DNA from: Occallatibacter riparius
Lineage (GTDB): Bacteria; Acidobacteriota; Terriglobia; Terriglobales; Acidobacteriaceae
Length of the DNA stretch: 64,000 nt
Direction of reading: 5' to 3'
Assembly: GCF_025264625.1 (NCBI RefSeq)
Contig: NZ_CP093313.1
Span: forward strand, 2,480,001-2,544,000
Position 1 is the stretch's first letter, and each line of letters starts with the position of its first letter. The notes under the pieces are model-generated. The model made no database searches. It was given only the letters and a program-made list of their open reading frames with translations, and had not been told where the DNA came from. The position numbers and the translations under genes are program-made. Of the stretch, positions 17,925-24,266 are shown piece by piece.

Positions 17925-18110
17925 ATGCCGAATCCGAAACGGCGCCACTCCGCGCGCCGCACTGCCAACCGCCGCGCTCACGACTTCCTTACGGCCACTG
18001 GTGTTTCCGAGTGCCCCAACTGCCACGAGAAGAAGCTGCCCCATCGCGCCTGCGCAAAGTGCGGCGAGTACAAGGGCCGCGCCGTGGTGGATGTGAAGGA
18101 AGCCAAGTAA
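17925..18110 (+). CDS. rpmF: 50S ribosomal protein L32
   Basis: 61 residues beginning [20 protein letters not shown], the L32 signature, with two CxxC pairs ([15 protein letters not shown]) that form a zinc ribbon. ATG 17925 has GAAAGGA just upstream; an in-frame extension from 17847 has no family match. It belongs to the yceD-rpmF-plsX unit. Confidence 0.97.
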   Translation: MPNPKRRHSARRTANRRAHDFLTATGVSECPNCHEKKLPHRACAKCGEYKGRAVVDVKEAK

Positions 18111-18129
18111 GCCGAGGGCTCGGTTGAGC

Positions 18130-19194
18130 ATGCTCATCGATATCGCGCTGGATGCCTACGGAAGTGACAAGGCCCCGGAGCCTGAAATTCGGGGCGCTAT
18201 CCTCGCCTGCCGCACGCTGCCGGTACGGGTCCATTTGATTGGGCCGGAGCCGGAGGTGCGCGACCTGCTCGATGAGCACCTGGAAAACGAAGATTTGCCG
18301 ATCTCGGTGGTTCACGCCTCCGAGCGCATTGGCATGGAAGAAAAAGCCGCCCACGCTGTCCGCCACAAGAAGGACAGCTCCATGCGTGTGGGGCTGAAGC
18401 TGGTGCGCGAGCGGAAGTGCGCGGGTTTCGTAACGGCCGGAAACACAGGCGCGGCGATGGCCACGGCCAAGATGGTGCTGGGAGCGCTGCCGGGTGTGGA
18501 CAGACCTGCCCTTGCGACACCGATGCCGACCTCGAAGGGCAATCCGTGCGTGCTGCTGGATGTGGGGGCGAACGTCGATTGCAAGCCGCACAACCTGGAG
18601 CAGTTCGCGGTGATGGGCGAGATGTATGCCCGCAGCGTGCTGAAGATCCACAAGCCGCGCGTGGGGCTGTTGTCGATCGGCGAAGAAGAGAGCAAGGGCA
18701 ATGATCTTACCCGCGATGCCTTGCCGCTGCTGAAGGCGCTGCCGATTCACTTCATCGGCAACGTCGAAGGCCGAGACATCTTTAACGGTAATGCGGACGT
18801 GATCGTTTGCGACGGCTTTGTAGGCAACGTGGCGCTGAAGACCAGCGAAGGCATTGGGCGGTTTGTGCGCGATGCGTTGCGCGAGTCGCTGACCAAGACG
18901 GTCACGGCTAAAGTGGGCGCGCTATTGTCACGCCAAGCGTTCAATGATTTCCGCCGCAGGCTGGATTACACCGAGTACGGCGGGGCGCCGCTGCTGGGCG
19001 TGCGCGGCGTGTGCATCATCGGCCACGGGTCGTCGAACGACAACGCGATCTACAACGGGATCCGCGTGGCATATGAGTTTGCCAAGGCGGGAACGAACGA
19101 GAAGATCGAGCGCGAGTTCGCGCAGCGTCCCACGCGCGGGCACGGGGCGCACACCGATCCCGAAGCGACCAACCCAGACGCGACCATCCAGTAG
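18130..19194 (+). CDS. plsX: phosphate acyltransferase PlsX
   Basis: 354 residues. Begins [20 protein letters not shown], the PlsX N-terminus with the usual MGGD replaced by YGSD. Later come [56 protein letters not shown] and [20 protein letters not shown]. PlsX makes acyl-phosphate from acyl-ACP for the PlsY step of phospholipid synthesis, in the cytoplasm or at the inner membrane face. TTG 18124 is an alternative start with a better-spaced GAGG. It lies 19 bases after rpmF, the standard neighbourhood. Confidence 0.95.
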   Translation: MLIDIALDAYGSDKAPEPEIRGAILACRTLPVRVHLIGPEPEVRDLLDEHLENEDLPISVVHASERIGMEEKAAHAVRHKKDSSMRVGLKLVRERKCAGFVTAGNTGAAMATAKMVLGALPGVDRPALATPMPTSKGNPCVLLDVGANVDCKPHNLEQFAVMGEMYARSVLKIHKPRVGLLSIGEEESKGNDLTRDALPLLKALPIHFIGNVEGRDIFNGNADVIVCDGFVGNVALKTSEGIGRFVRDALRESLTKTVTAKVGALLSRQAFNDFRRRLDYTEYGGAPLLGVRGVCIIGHGSSNDNAIYNGIRVAYEFAKAGTNEKIEREFAQRPTRGHGAHTDPEATNPDATIQ

Positions 19195-19205
19195 GCAGAC
19201 GCGCC

Positions 19206-19382
19206 ATGTCTGCCGATTCCTCTCCATCTGAATTTGAATTGCGCTTCGCGGAATTGCGGATGCTGCTAGCGTGCCCGGTGTGCCAGGGCGAGTTGCGGAT
19301 TGATGGCCAGAGCGTGGTTTGCGTCGGCTGCGGGCGCGGCTATCCGATTGTGGATGGAATTCCGGTGATGATCGCGCAATAG
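19206..19382 (+). CDS. Trm112 family zinc protein
   Basis: 58 residues. The core is LLACPVCQGELRIDGQ, then VVCVGCGRGYPIVDGIPVMI, with two CxxC pairs and the typical YPIxDGIPxMl ending of the Trm112/UPF0434 family. Members are small zinc-binding activators of methyltransferases or of unknown role. It lies 11 bases after plsX, so it is probably the last gene of that operon. The integrative element begins 84 bases downstream. Confidence 0.9.
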   Translation: MSADSSPSEFELRFAELRMLLACPVCQGELRIDGQSVVCVGCGRGYPIVDGIPVMIAQ

Positions 19383-19465
19383 ATTCGGATTTAAACCCTT
19401 GTTTCAGCGGTCCGCTGCCAGCCCCACTTTGCGCGATCCTCCATGCGCGACGTCACGTGCGCCTC

Positions 19466-19491
19466 CCATTTACAGTGTTGTGCATGACCAA
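19466..19491. repeat. attL: left copy of the 26-bp direct repeat
   Basis: The 26 bases starting CCATTTACAGTGTTGTGCAT and ending GACCAA are identical to the copy at 24241-24266. Here the embedded ATG opens only a five-codon reading frame (ATG ACC AAA CGG TGA). Confidence 0.9.
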
Positions 19492-19503
19492 ACGGTGATC
19501 CAC

Positions 19504-19665
19504 GGACACCGCGCGAAAGCCCGCGTCCTGCGCGGCTTTCCGCCTCTTCCTCTGGTGTCCAGCAGTGCCCGCGCCGTCAGTTGCCTTACGCTGCCCAAAG
19601 CGTTTAGCGTCCAATCAAACACACAACCAATCACCACGCGATCCGCTGACCTTCCCCCGGTGTCC
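19504..19665. promoter_or_regulatory. candidate integrase arm-type sites, left end
   Basis: Three 7-bp copies lie between attL and the integrase gene: GGACACC at 19504-19510, and GGTGTCC at 19554-19560 and 19659-19665. Arm-site function is inferred from position and from the mirrored set at the other end. Confidence 0.45.
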
Positions 19666-19690
19666 ATTCGTGGTCAAAGAGGGAAGCCAG

Positions 19691-20718
19691 ATGTTTGAGA
19701 AGTCCGGGAAGTTCTATGCCGATTGGCGCGACGCCAGCGGCAGCCGTCTCCGCAAATCTTTCACCAGCAAACGCGCCGCGCTCCAATACGAGGCCGAGCA
19801 GAAAGAGCTCGCCCACCCAAAAAAGCAGGCGCTCGGGTCACGTTGGCCGAAATCCTCAGCGCCGCATTCCTCGGCGAAGCGCAGGACCGCAACACCCACA
19901 ACATCGCCATCGCCAAAGCCCTCATCGCTCAAGCTGGTGCACTCTCGCCGCAAAAGCTAAGCGCCGCGCACGTCATGGAGATTGACGCCACTTTCCGCGG
20001 GCGCCCTTACAGCACCTCGACGCGCTGGCACTACGCCACCGCACTCCGCTGGATGCTCCGTTGGCTGTGGGAGCATCACGGCGCCCCCAAGCTCGATCAA
20101 ACGGTGCGCAAGTGGCCGCGGCCCCGCCCGCGCAATGTCACCGTGCACGACGACGAACGCGCCGCAATCCTCCGCGCGGCGCCCGATCACCTGCGGCTCT
20201 GGGTGCTACTGTGCTCAGACCTCGCCATCCGCTCAGGCACCGCAATCAACATCGGCCCGCCGCACTACAACGGCCAGCGCGGAACACTCTCGTTCACCAC
20301 AAAGTGTGACGAGCACCTAACCCTCCCGGTCACCGCCGCAGTGCAAGAGTTGATCGATCAGTGCGACCCGAACGACCCCACGTCCTACGTGCGGCAACTC
20401 TGGTTTGCCTACAACCAGCGCAAAGGCAGGCGCGGCCCCGTCCTGCGCCTGGGCAACCTGAACGCACTCCGCCGCCAGTTCTCCGAGCTCTGCAAGTCGC
20501 TCGGCACTCGGCGCGTTACTCTCCACGACCACCGCCGCACAACGGCAGTCGCCATGCTCGAACACACGCGCGACGTCCGCGAGGTCCAAGCCCTACTTGG
20601 ACACAAGGACCTGCACTCGACGTTCTGGTATCTCGACCACGCTCTACGTCCAATCCATCGCGAAACCCTCGAAGCCATCAAGCGCCCATTCCTCGTGAAG
20701 AAGGAGCACACCGCATGA
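19691..20718 (+). CDS. tyrosine recombinase/integrase, split by a -1 frameshift at A AAA AAG
   Basis: Catalyses site-specific integration and excision. ATG 19691, preceded by GAGGGA, opens MFEKSGKFYADWRDASGSRL, a normal integrase N-terminus. This frame runs on as an 89-residue product ending at 19960. The remaining domains lie in the -1 frame: a SAM-like core-binding region, then catalytic CSDLAIRSGTAINI (first Arg), TLHDHRRTT (HxxR), LLGHKD (His) and STFWYLDH (Tyr nucleophile). The frames join at AAAAAAG (19819-19825), read as A AAA AAG in frame 0. Joined, they give about 342 residues, a normal length. Read alone, the second frame would need TTG 19723 with no ribosome-binding site. Either programmed frameshifting or an inactivating indel or sequencing error. 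Confidence 0.85.
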
Positions 20719-21074
20719 GCCTAGCAATCCTCCACGCGCCGCCTGGGCGACTGGTGGACATATCCGCCAGCGCCCCGCCGCGCGACCGCACCAGCCGCAC
20801 ACAGAAAGCCCTAGACCACTGCAAGGCCGAATGGTCGAACGCCTACCAGATCGCGCAGGAGAAAGGCCTACCGGCGACCAAGGCCCTCCGCATGGCTCAG
20901 GTGGCCTACAAGCTGGCACTGCCCAAACTCGACGGCCTGCCAGCCATCCGCGCGCACATTGCCGCCGTCGCGCAAGGCGTCGCGCTCGAAGTGTTCACCG
21001 GGCGCGACGCCTCGCAACTCCTGTACGCCGCACAAGTTGCCCTCACCCTCCAGCAGAAAGGAACGAAGAAATGA
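20715..21074 (+). CDS. unknown helical protein encoded next to the integrase
   Basis: 119 residues. Its ATGA overlaps the integrase stop, with AAGGAG 8 bases upstream, so it is translationally coupled. After a Pro/Arg-rich start it is largely helical: RTQKALDHCKAEWSNAYQIA, ATKALRMAQVAYKLALPKL, IAAVAQGVALEVFTG, ASQLLYAAQVALTLQQKG. I recognise no domain. The placement suggests an element accessory function (excision or DNA binding), which is only inference. Confidence 0.75.
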   Translation: MSLAILHAPPGRLVDISASAPPRDRTSRTQKALDHCKAEWSNAYQIAQEKGLPATKALRMAQVAYKLALPKLDGLPAIRAHIAAVAQGVALEVFTGRDASQLLYAAQVALTLQQKGTKK

Positions 21075-21322
21075 GCGCCACCCCCACCCCCCACCCCAAC
21101 GCGCCGGCCGATTTGCCGTACATCACCGCCGCGCCGGACCACACGCAACCCGTCGCCGGAATGGTGCGCGGCCAATCGCCGCGCGCCGCGCAGGTGTCCG
21201 CGATCCTGCACCGCTGCGCAACCGACCTGTGGGACATAGGGACCTACGACGATCCCGGCCAAATGTGGGAAGAAGCCCGCGCCGTCGCCAGCCGAATCCT
21301 TGCAGCCTGTCCCGCCGTCTAA
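21071..21322 (+). CDS. small unknown protein, coupled to the preceding gene
   Basis: 83 residues. ATGA overlaps the upstream stop and AAAGGA precedes it. The sequence is Pro/Ala/Thr-rich at first (MSATPTPHPNAPADLPYITA), then helical (SAILHRCATDLWDIGTYDDP, MWEEARAVASRILAACPAV). No known motif was seen. It is the third gene of a tightly coupled run with the integrase. Confidence 0.65.
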   Translation: MSATPTPHPNAPADLPYITAAPDHTQPVAGMVRGQSPRAAQVSAILHRCATDLWDIGTYDDPGQMWEEARAVASRILAACPAV

Positions 21323-21328
21323 ACCGCA

Positions 21329-21365
21329 ACATGTTGTGTGTGCTCCAATGGTACACACAACATGT
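21329..21365. promoter_or_regulatory. 13-bp inverted repeat, candidate operator
   Basis: ACATGTTGTGTGT (21329-21341) and ACACACAACATGT (21353-21365) are perfect inverted repeats around an 11-base spacer. TGCTACACT, an extended -10-like sequence, follows at once (21366-21374). No T-run follows, so an operator is more likely than a terminator. Confidence 0.5.
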
Positions 21366-21553
21366 GCTACACTCCTGCCGTGCCGCATCCGCTCGACAAC
21401 GCCAGCCCCAAAGCCCAGGACACGACGCCAGCGCCCACCGCTGCCGCATGGCTGCGCGACCCCGGCGCGCCGCCCACTGAAAGCGCCAACTCGCGCCTCA
21501 TCCGACAATGGGAAACCGAGCCCGAATGGAAGGACACCAGTGAGCAGCTTTGA
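21362..21553 (+). CDS. small unknown protein upstream of the sigma-like gene
   Basis: 63 residues from ATG 21362 (in-frame GTG at 21338 also possible). The first half is Pro/Ala/Thr-rich and probably disordered; the C-terminus is charged (SANSRLIRQWETEPEWKDTS). The start lies inside the inverted repeat and has no clear ribosome-binding site, so this call is tentative. It overlaps the next gene by 14 bases, as expected for coupled genes. Confidence 0.45.
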   Translation: MCYTPAVPHPLDNASPKAQDTTPAPTAAAWLRDPGAPPTESANSRLIRQWETEPEWKDTSEQL

Positions 21554-21881
21554 AGCGCTCGCCGTCGCCGCCCTCCGTCGCTGGTGCTCTGAGCGCTCCG
21601 CGCTGCGCTCCGGTCTGACGGTCAACCTGCAAGCCAGCGGCTACACACCACGCCAGCAGCGCGCCCACGATTCACGGCTGGTGCGCGTCCTCAGCTTTGA
21701 ACAGGTCTTCTCCACCCTCGCAGATCGCCAGCAGTCCGCTCTACTGCTGGCCTACCGGGACAACCTATCTCTCACCGCCCTTGCCTCCTGTTTGCGGTGC
21801 AGTGTCCCGGAAGCTCAGGCGCGCGTGTCCGGCGCGCGCCTGAGTCTCGCTGACGCCCTAGACCGCCGCGCCCTGCTTTAA
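21540..21881 (+). CDS. sigma-70 region-4-like helix-turn-helix protein
   Basis: 113 residues from GTG 21540, with GGAAGGA 6 bases upstream. The C-terminal half matches the region-4 pattern: FEQVFSTLADRQQSALLLAY, then DNLSLTALASCLRCSVPEAQ, then ARVSGARLSLADAL. There is no region 2, so it is not a complete sigma factor. It may be a DNA-binding regulator of the element. It shares the C-terminal LDRRxLL ending with 21914-22141. Confidence 0.65.
   Translation: MSSFEALAVAALRRWCSERSALRSGLTVNLQASGYTPRQQRAHDSRLVRVLSFEQVFSTLADRQQSALLLAYRDNLSLTALASCLRCSVPEAQARVSGARLSLADALDRRALL
21857..21880 (+). repeat. 24-nt repeat, copy 1 (divergent)
   Basis: CCTAGACCGCCG at the 5' end and CTGCT near the 3' end match the copies at 22117 and 22663 with a few differences. 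It encodes LDRRALL at the end of the sigma-like gene. Confidence 0.6.
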
Positions 21882-21913
21882 ACAAGCGGATATACTCTTG
21901 TCAGATTCCCCTG

Positions 21914-22141
21914 ATGCAAGCCCAGGCCAATCCTAAGTGCTATGTTTGCGGCTCGCGGCTCCTTCGCCGTGTCCCCTGCACAGGCATGGTGCGCAAACTC
22001 CTGCTCGCGCCCTTGGGCTTCTATCCTTGGCGCTGTTCGTTTTGCGGCATAGTGAGCATTAAGCGGTCGCGGAACTCCCCTCTGCTGTGGTTCCCTGCAA
22101 CCCGGCAGGCCAACGACCTAGACCGCCGCCACCTGCTGTAA
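21914..22141 (+). CDS. small zinc-ribbon protein, paralogue 1
   Basis: 75 residues. KCYVCGSRLLRRVPCTGMVR begins with CxxC; GFYPWRCSFCG supplies a second CxxC, together forming a likely zinc ribbon. The same layout recurs in the next gene (22225-22446), so the two are tandem paralogues. Basic residues between the Cys pairs suggest nucleic acid binding, which is inference. A -10-like TATACT lies at 21892-21897. The gene ends in LDRRHLL, encoded by a 24-nt sequence repeated elsewhere in the element. Confidence 0.7.
   Translation: MQAQANPKCYVCGSRLLRRVPCTGMVRKLLLAPLGFYPWRCSFCGIVSIKRSRNSPLLWFPATRQANDLDRRHLL
22117..22140 (+). repeat. 24-nt repeat, copy 2
   Basis: Differs from the copy at 22663-22686 by one base. 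It encodes LDRRHLL followed by the stop of the first zinc-ribbon gene. Confidence 0.7.
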
Positions 22142-22224
22142 AAAAGAGCGCGGCCAAACTGCTGCGCGCCTGCTACGATGCTTAAACAGCCCTCCCCATC
22201 GCGCGCGCCCAAGCGAGGCTTCCT

Positions 22225-22446
22225 ATGGTGTGCCGTAGCTGTGGCTCGACGTCCTTCACGCGAAGACCCCGCATAGGCTTTCTCCGCAAGTACGTGCTCC
22301 CGCGTTTCGGCTTCTATCCGTGGCGCTGCGACTTATGCGATTATGAGGCCCTGTTCCGGCAGAGAAGCGCCCCCGTCCCCAATGAACAAACCCATCAATC
22401 AGCGCCGCGGCCACACGTCATGAAAAAGGGCGCTGCCGGCCGGTAG
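22225..22446 (+). CDS. small zinc-ribbon protein, paralogue 2
   Basis: 73 residues. MVCRSCGSTSFTRRPRIGFL and GFYPWRCDLCDYEA mirror the first paralogue: CxxC, a basic stretch with FLRKYVLPR, then GFYPWRCxxC. The C-terminal tail differs (QTHQSAPRPHVMKKG) and lacks the LDRRHLL end. Likely zinc-binding, role unknown. A 7-bp hairpin overlaps its stop codon. Confidence 0.7.
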   Translation: MVCRSCGSTSFTRRPRIGFLRKYVLPRFGFYPWRCDLCDYEALFRQRSAPVPNEQTHQSAPRPHVMKKGAAGR

Positions 22447-22451
22447 CGCCC
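22428..22451 (+). terminator. hairpin at the end of the second zinc-ribbon gene
   Basis: GGGCGCT (22428-22434) pairs with AGCGCCC (22445-22451). There is no T-run after it, so termination is only possible. Confidence 0.4.
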
Positions 22452-22662
22452 TGATGCGTTCGTTCGCGTTGTGAGCGGTCTCGCGTCGTGCTCTCCCCCA
22501 GAACACCGGCGCGAGACGCTCGGGCCCAAACCTTGGGAATGCAATCAATCTAGACCCCGACACCACACCACGCAACAGCACCAACGCGGCAAGCCTGATG
22601 CTCGAACGTCACATTTGACAGTTACGGCAATTCTGCTAGCCAGGAGACGAACCGCACTCCTC

Positions 22663-22686
22663 CCTAGACCGCCGTCACCTGCTGTA
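22663..22686 (+). repeat. 24-nt repeat, copy 3 (orphan)
   Basis: One base different from 22117-22140. In the corresponding frame it reads SLDRRHLL-stop, but only 15 sense codons precede it after a stop. It therefore looks like the remnant 3' end of a deleted paralogue. Confidence 0.6.
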
Positions 22687-22884
22687 GCGCTCTTTAATTC
22701 CGGCAATCTTCTGTTCAAGTTCGTAGGCTTTTCGAAAGTGATCAAGCGCCCTCTCGGCGGTATCCAAGTCAACGCTGGCTTGGAAGCGCTCCGCCGCTGT
22801 GAGCGTTATATCGTTTGCTACCGCACTAAGAGCTTGGACTTTCTGTTCGAGGAGAGCGATGTGTTCCTGCAGAGGTCGTTGCAC
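22675..22884 (-). CDS. small helical/coiled-coil protein on the opposite strand
   Basis: 69 residues from GTG 22884. The sequence is amphipathic and charged throughout (LQEHIALLEQKVQALSAVAN, AAERFQASVDLDTAERALDH, FRKAYELEQKIAGIKERYSR), consistent with a helical hairpin or coiled coil. An AGAGG abuts the GTG, too close to be ideal. The composition looks coding, but no family is recognised. It is the only minus-strand gene of the element. Confidence 0.5.
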   Translation of the reverse strand: MQRPLQEHIALLEQKVQALSAVANDITLTAAERFQASVDLDTAERALDHFRKAYELEQKIAGIKERYSR

Positions 22885-23091
22885 CCTCTAAGAATAATCC
22901 GCGCGTGGCTTCCATTCCATCAAAATTGGATCGAAGTAACGTTCACCATGCAGGGGAATGAGTCACAACTAGGGTATTCCCCAACTAAGCCGCCAAGCCG
23001 CTGGATGCTACTGCGCTGCGAAAGCCTAGTCGCGATTCGCAAGGCAACCTTACCGGGCGAGCTCGCATCTCAATTCGCGAGATCATCCGCC

Positions 23092-23304
23092 ATGAGCAAG
23101 CAGGAAGCTCTACCCGAGATCGGAGACCGCGTCTACCTCGACGCACGCGGAGGCGTGTACGTTGTGGTCGAGGTGAACGAAGAGACCCGGACAGTGTCGG
23201 TGCTGCCCGAGCCGGAAGTCATTACCGCGCCTGTCGACAAGCTTGTCCCGGCCGTCGACAACAAAGCTGACACCAGCATACATATCGTGAAGAAGCCAAA
23301 CTAG
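23092..23304 (+). CDS. small unknown SH3-like protein
   Basis: 70 residues from ATG 23092. PEIGDRVYLDARGGVYVVVE and VNEETRTVSVLPEPEV suggest a short beta-barrel resembling small SH3-like domains; the C-terminus is polar (DNKADTSIHIVKKPN). The in-frame upstream extension looks non-coding. It precedes a DUF2158-like gene by 32 bases and may be functionally related to it. Confidence 0.55.
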   Translation: MSKQEALPEIGDRVYLDARGGVYVVVEVNEETRTVSVLPEPEVITAPVDKLVPAVDNKADTSIHIVKKPN

Positions 23305-23336
23305 CGAGCGTCAGGCATCACCAAAGGGTCCCCATC

Positions 23337-23543
23337 ATGCCTCTAAAGCTTTATCGCGGAATCTGCGTTCGCCTGAAATCAGGTGGCCCCATGATGGTCA
23401 TCTTCGGCATCGACGAAGCAGGAGTATATTGCCGCTGGCTGGAAGGCGGAAAGCTGAAAGACGACATCTTCGACGCCGCCGACCTCGAACCCGCTACACA
23501 GCGCGAGGTTGCAGCCGCACTGGACACCCCGCGCAAACCATAA
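23337..23543 (+). CDS. DUF2158 (YodC-like) small protein
   Basis: 68 residues. ICVRLKSGGPMMVIFGIDEA then GVYCRWLEGGKLKDDIFDAA matches the DUF2158 layout: VxLKSGGPxM, a turn, CxW, and a closing Phe/Leu segment. These are small cytoplasmic proteins of unknown role, frequent on mobile elements. It is the last recognisable gene before the G+C-rich stretch and attR. Confidence 0.7.
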   Translation: MPLKLYRGICVRLKSGGPMMVIFGIDEAGVYCRWLEGGKLKDDIFDAADLEPATQREVAAALDTPRKP

Positions 23544-23559
23544 AAGACCATAGATATCT

Positions 23560-24060
23560 ATACCTCTACTCGGTGCGCCGCGCCCTCGGCACGTCCGGCG
23601 CCGCGCAAACGGCCGCGCGTCGTCGTCCGTGCAAGCGCGGCGGGCAATCTCGCCCGCTCGCACGCGCCGCTCGCGCCGATGAAGCCCGGCGCTCTATCCC
23701 GCCGCAAAGAGCGCGGCGGGCACTGCGGGCGGCTGGCTCGCTCCCCTCCGGGCCTGCGCGGCCCCTCGGCGGTCGGTCGTCCGCTTCGCTTCCTCCCTGC
23801 GCTCCATCCGTCGCGCCCCGCCGTCCCCCGCGCATCCGCTGCGCTTCGCTCCGCGGCGGGTGCGCTAACCACCGCGCACCCGGCCCTCCGCCCGCATCGC
23901 CGCCCGCCGCTGGGACCCCGGCCACCGACGCGAAGGGGAGGTGTGCCGCTCTGGTGTCCGCCCATCGGCGGGCGAAGCCATAAAGGGCAACGACAAAAGC
24001 AAAAGCCAGGCGCACGGCGCGCTCCGCGCGCCGCCCGCCATCGCAGCGAACCCGAAAGAA
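23560..24060. other. extremely G+C-rich stretch without a credible gene
   Basis: About 500 bases dominated by C and G, with open frames on both strands but no ribosome-binding site or protein-like sequence; the frames code Arg/Pro/Ala runs. It contains stable hairpins, such as CCCGCCGC (23698-23705) with GCGGCGGG (23713-23720), and GCGGGC/GCCCGC near 23640. It could be a structured RNA, an origin or transfer site, or decayed DNA. Confidence 0.5.
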
Positions 24061-24184
24061 TGTGAGGAATGAACTGATGTGTAGTGATTTAGAACACTCG
24101 AAAACATCTAAAAAAGTGACCGTGAGCACAGCCGAAACATGCTAGCATCGGCCTTAGGAAAGTGGACGCCGCCCGGTATCCACT

Positions 24185-24220
24185 GGTGTCCGAAAATAAT
24201 CCGGACACCCCTCGGACACC
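24185..24220. promoter_or_regulatory. candidate integrase arm-type sites, right end
   Basis: GGTGTCC at 24185-24191 and GGACACC at 24203-24209 and 24214-24220, just inside attR. They mirror the three copies inside attL. Confidence 0.45.
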
Positions 24221-24240
24221 AATGTTTACGCACCCCTGCA

Positions 24241-24266
24241 CCATTTACAGTGTTGTGCATGACCAA
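24241..24266. repeat. attR: right copy of the 26-bp direct repeat
   Basis: Identical to 19466-19491. The repeat includes the start codon and first two codons of the nucleoside hydrolase gene and a possible -10 (TACAGT) 7 bases before the ATG. Confidence 0.9.

Larger units (their letters stand above)
19466..24266. mobile_element. small integrative element with tyrosine recombinase, ~4.8 kb
   Basis: A perfect 26-bp direct repeat (19466-19491 and 24241-24266) bounds a segment beginning with a tyrosine recombinase followed by small genes, mostly on the same strand: 20715, 21071, 21362, 21540, 21914, 22225, 23092 and 23337, with 22675-22884 opposite. It holds no recognisable replication, conjugation, capsid or resistance gene, so it could be a satellite-like or degenerate integrative element. 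Insertion is at the start codon of the nucleoside hydrolase at 24259. Three GGTGTCC/GGACACC copies lie just inside each end. The left 200 bases (19492-19690) carry no gene; 22447-22674 and 22885-23091 show none either, apart from a repeated 24-mer. Confidence 0.85.

Noticed and set aside
22471-23091. 5' extension of the gene at 23092
   Set aside because: The upstream part is not protein-like and overlaps the opposite-strand coiled-coil gene; only the part from 23092 looks coding.
23566-24129. Arg/Ala-rich frames on both strands of the G+C-rich block
   Set aside because: No Shine-Dalgarno and low-complexity composition dictated by base content.
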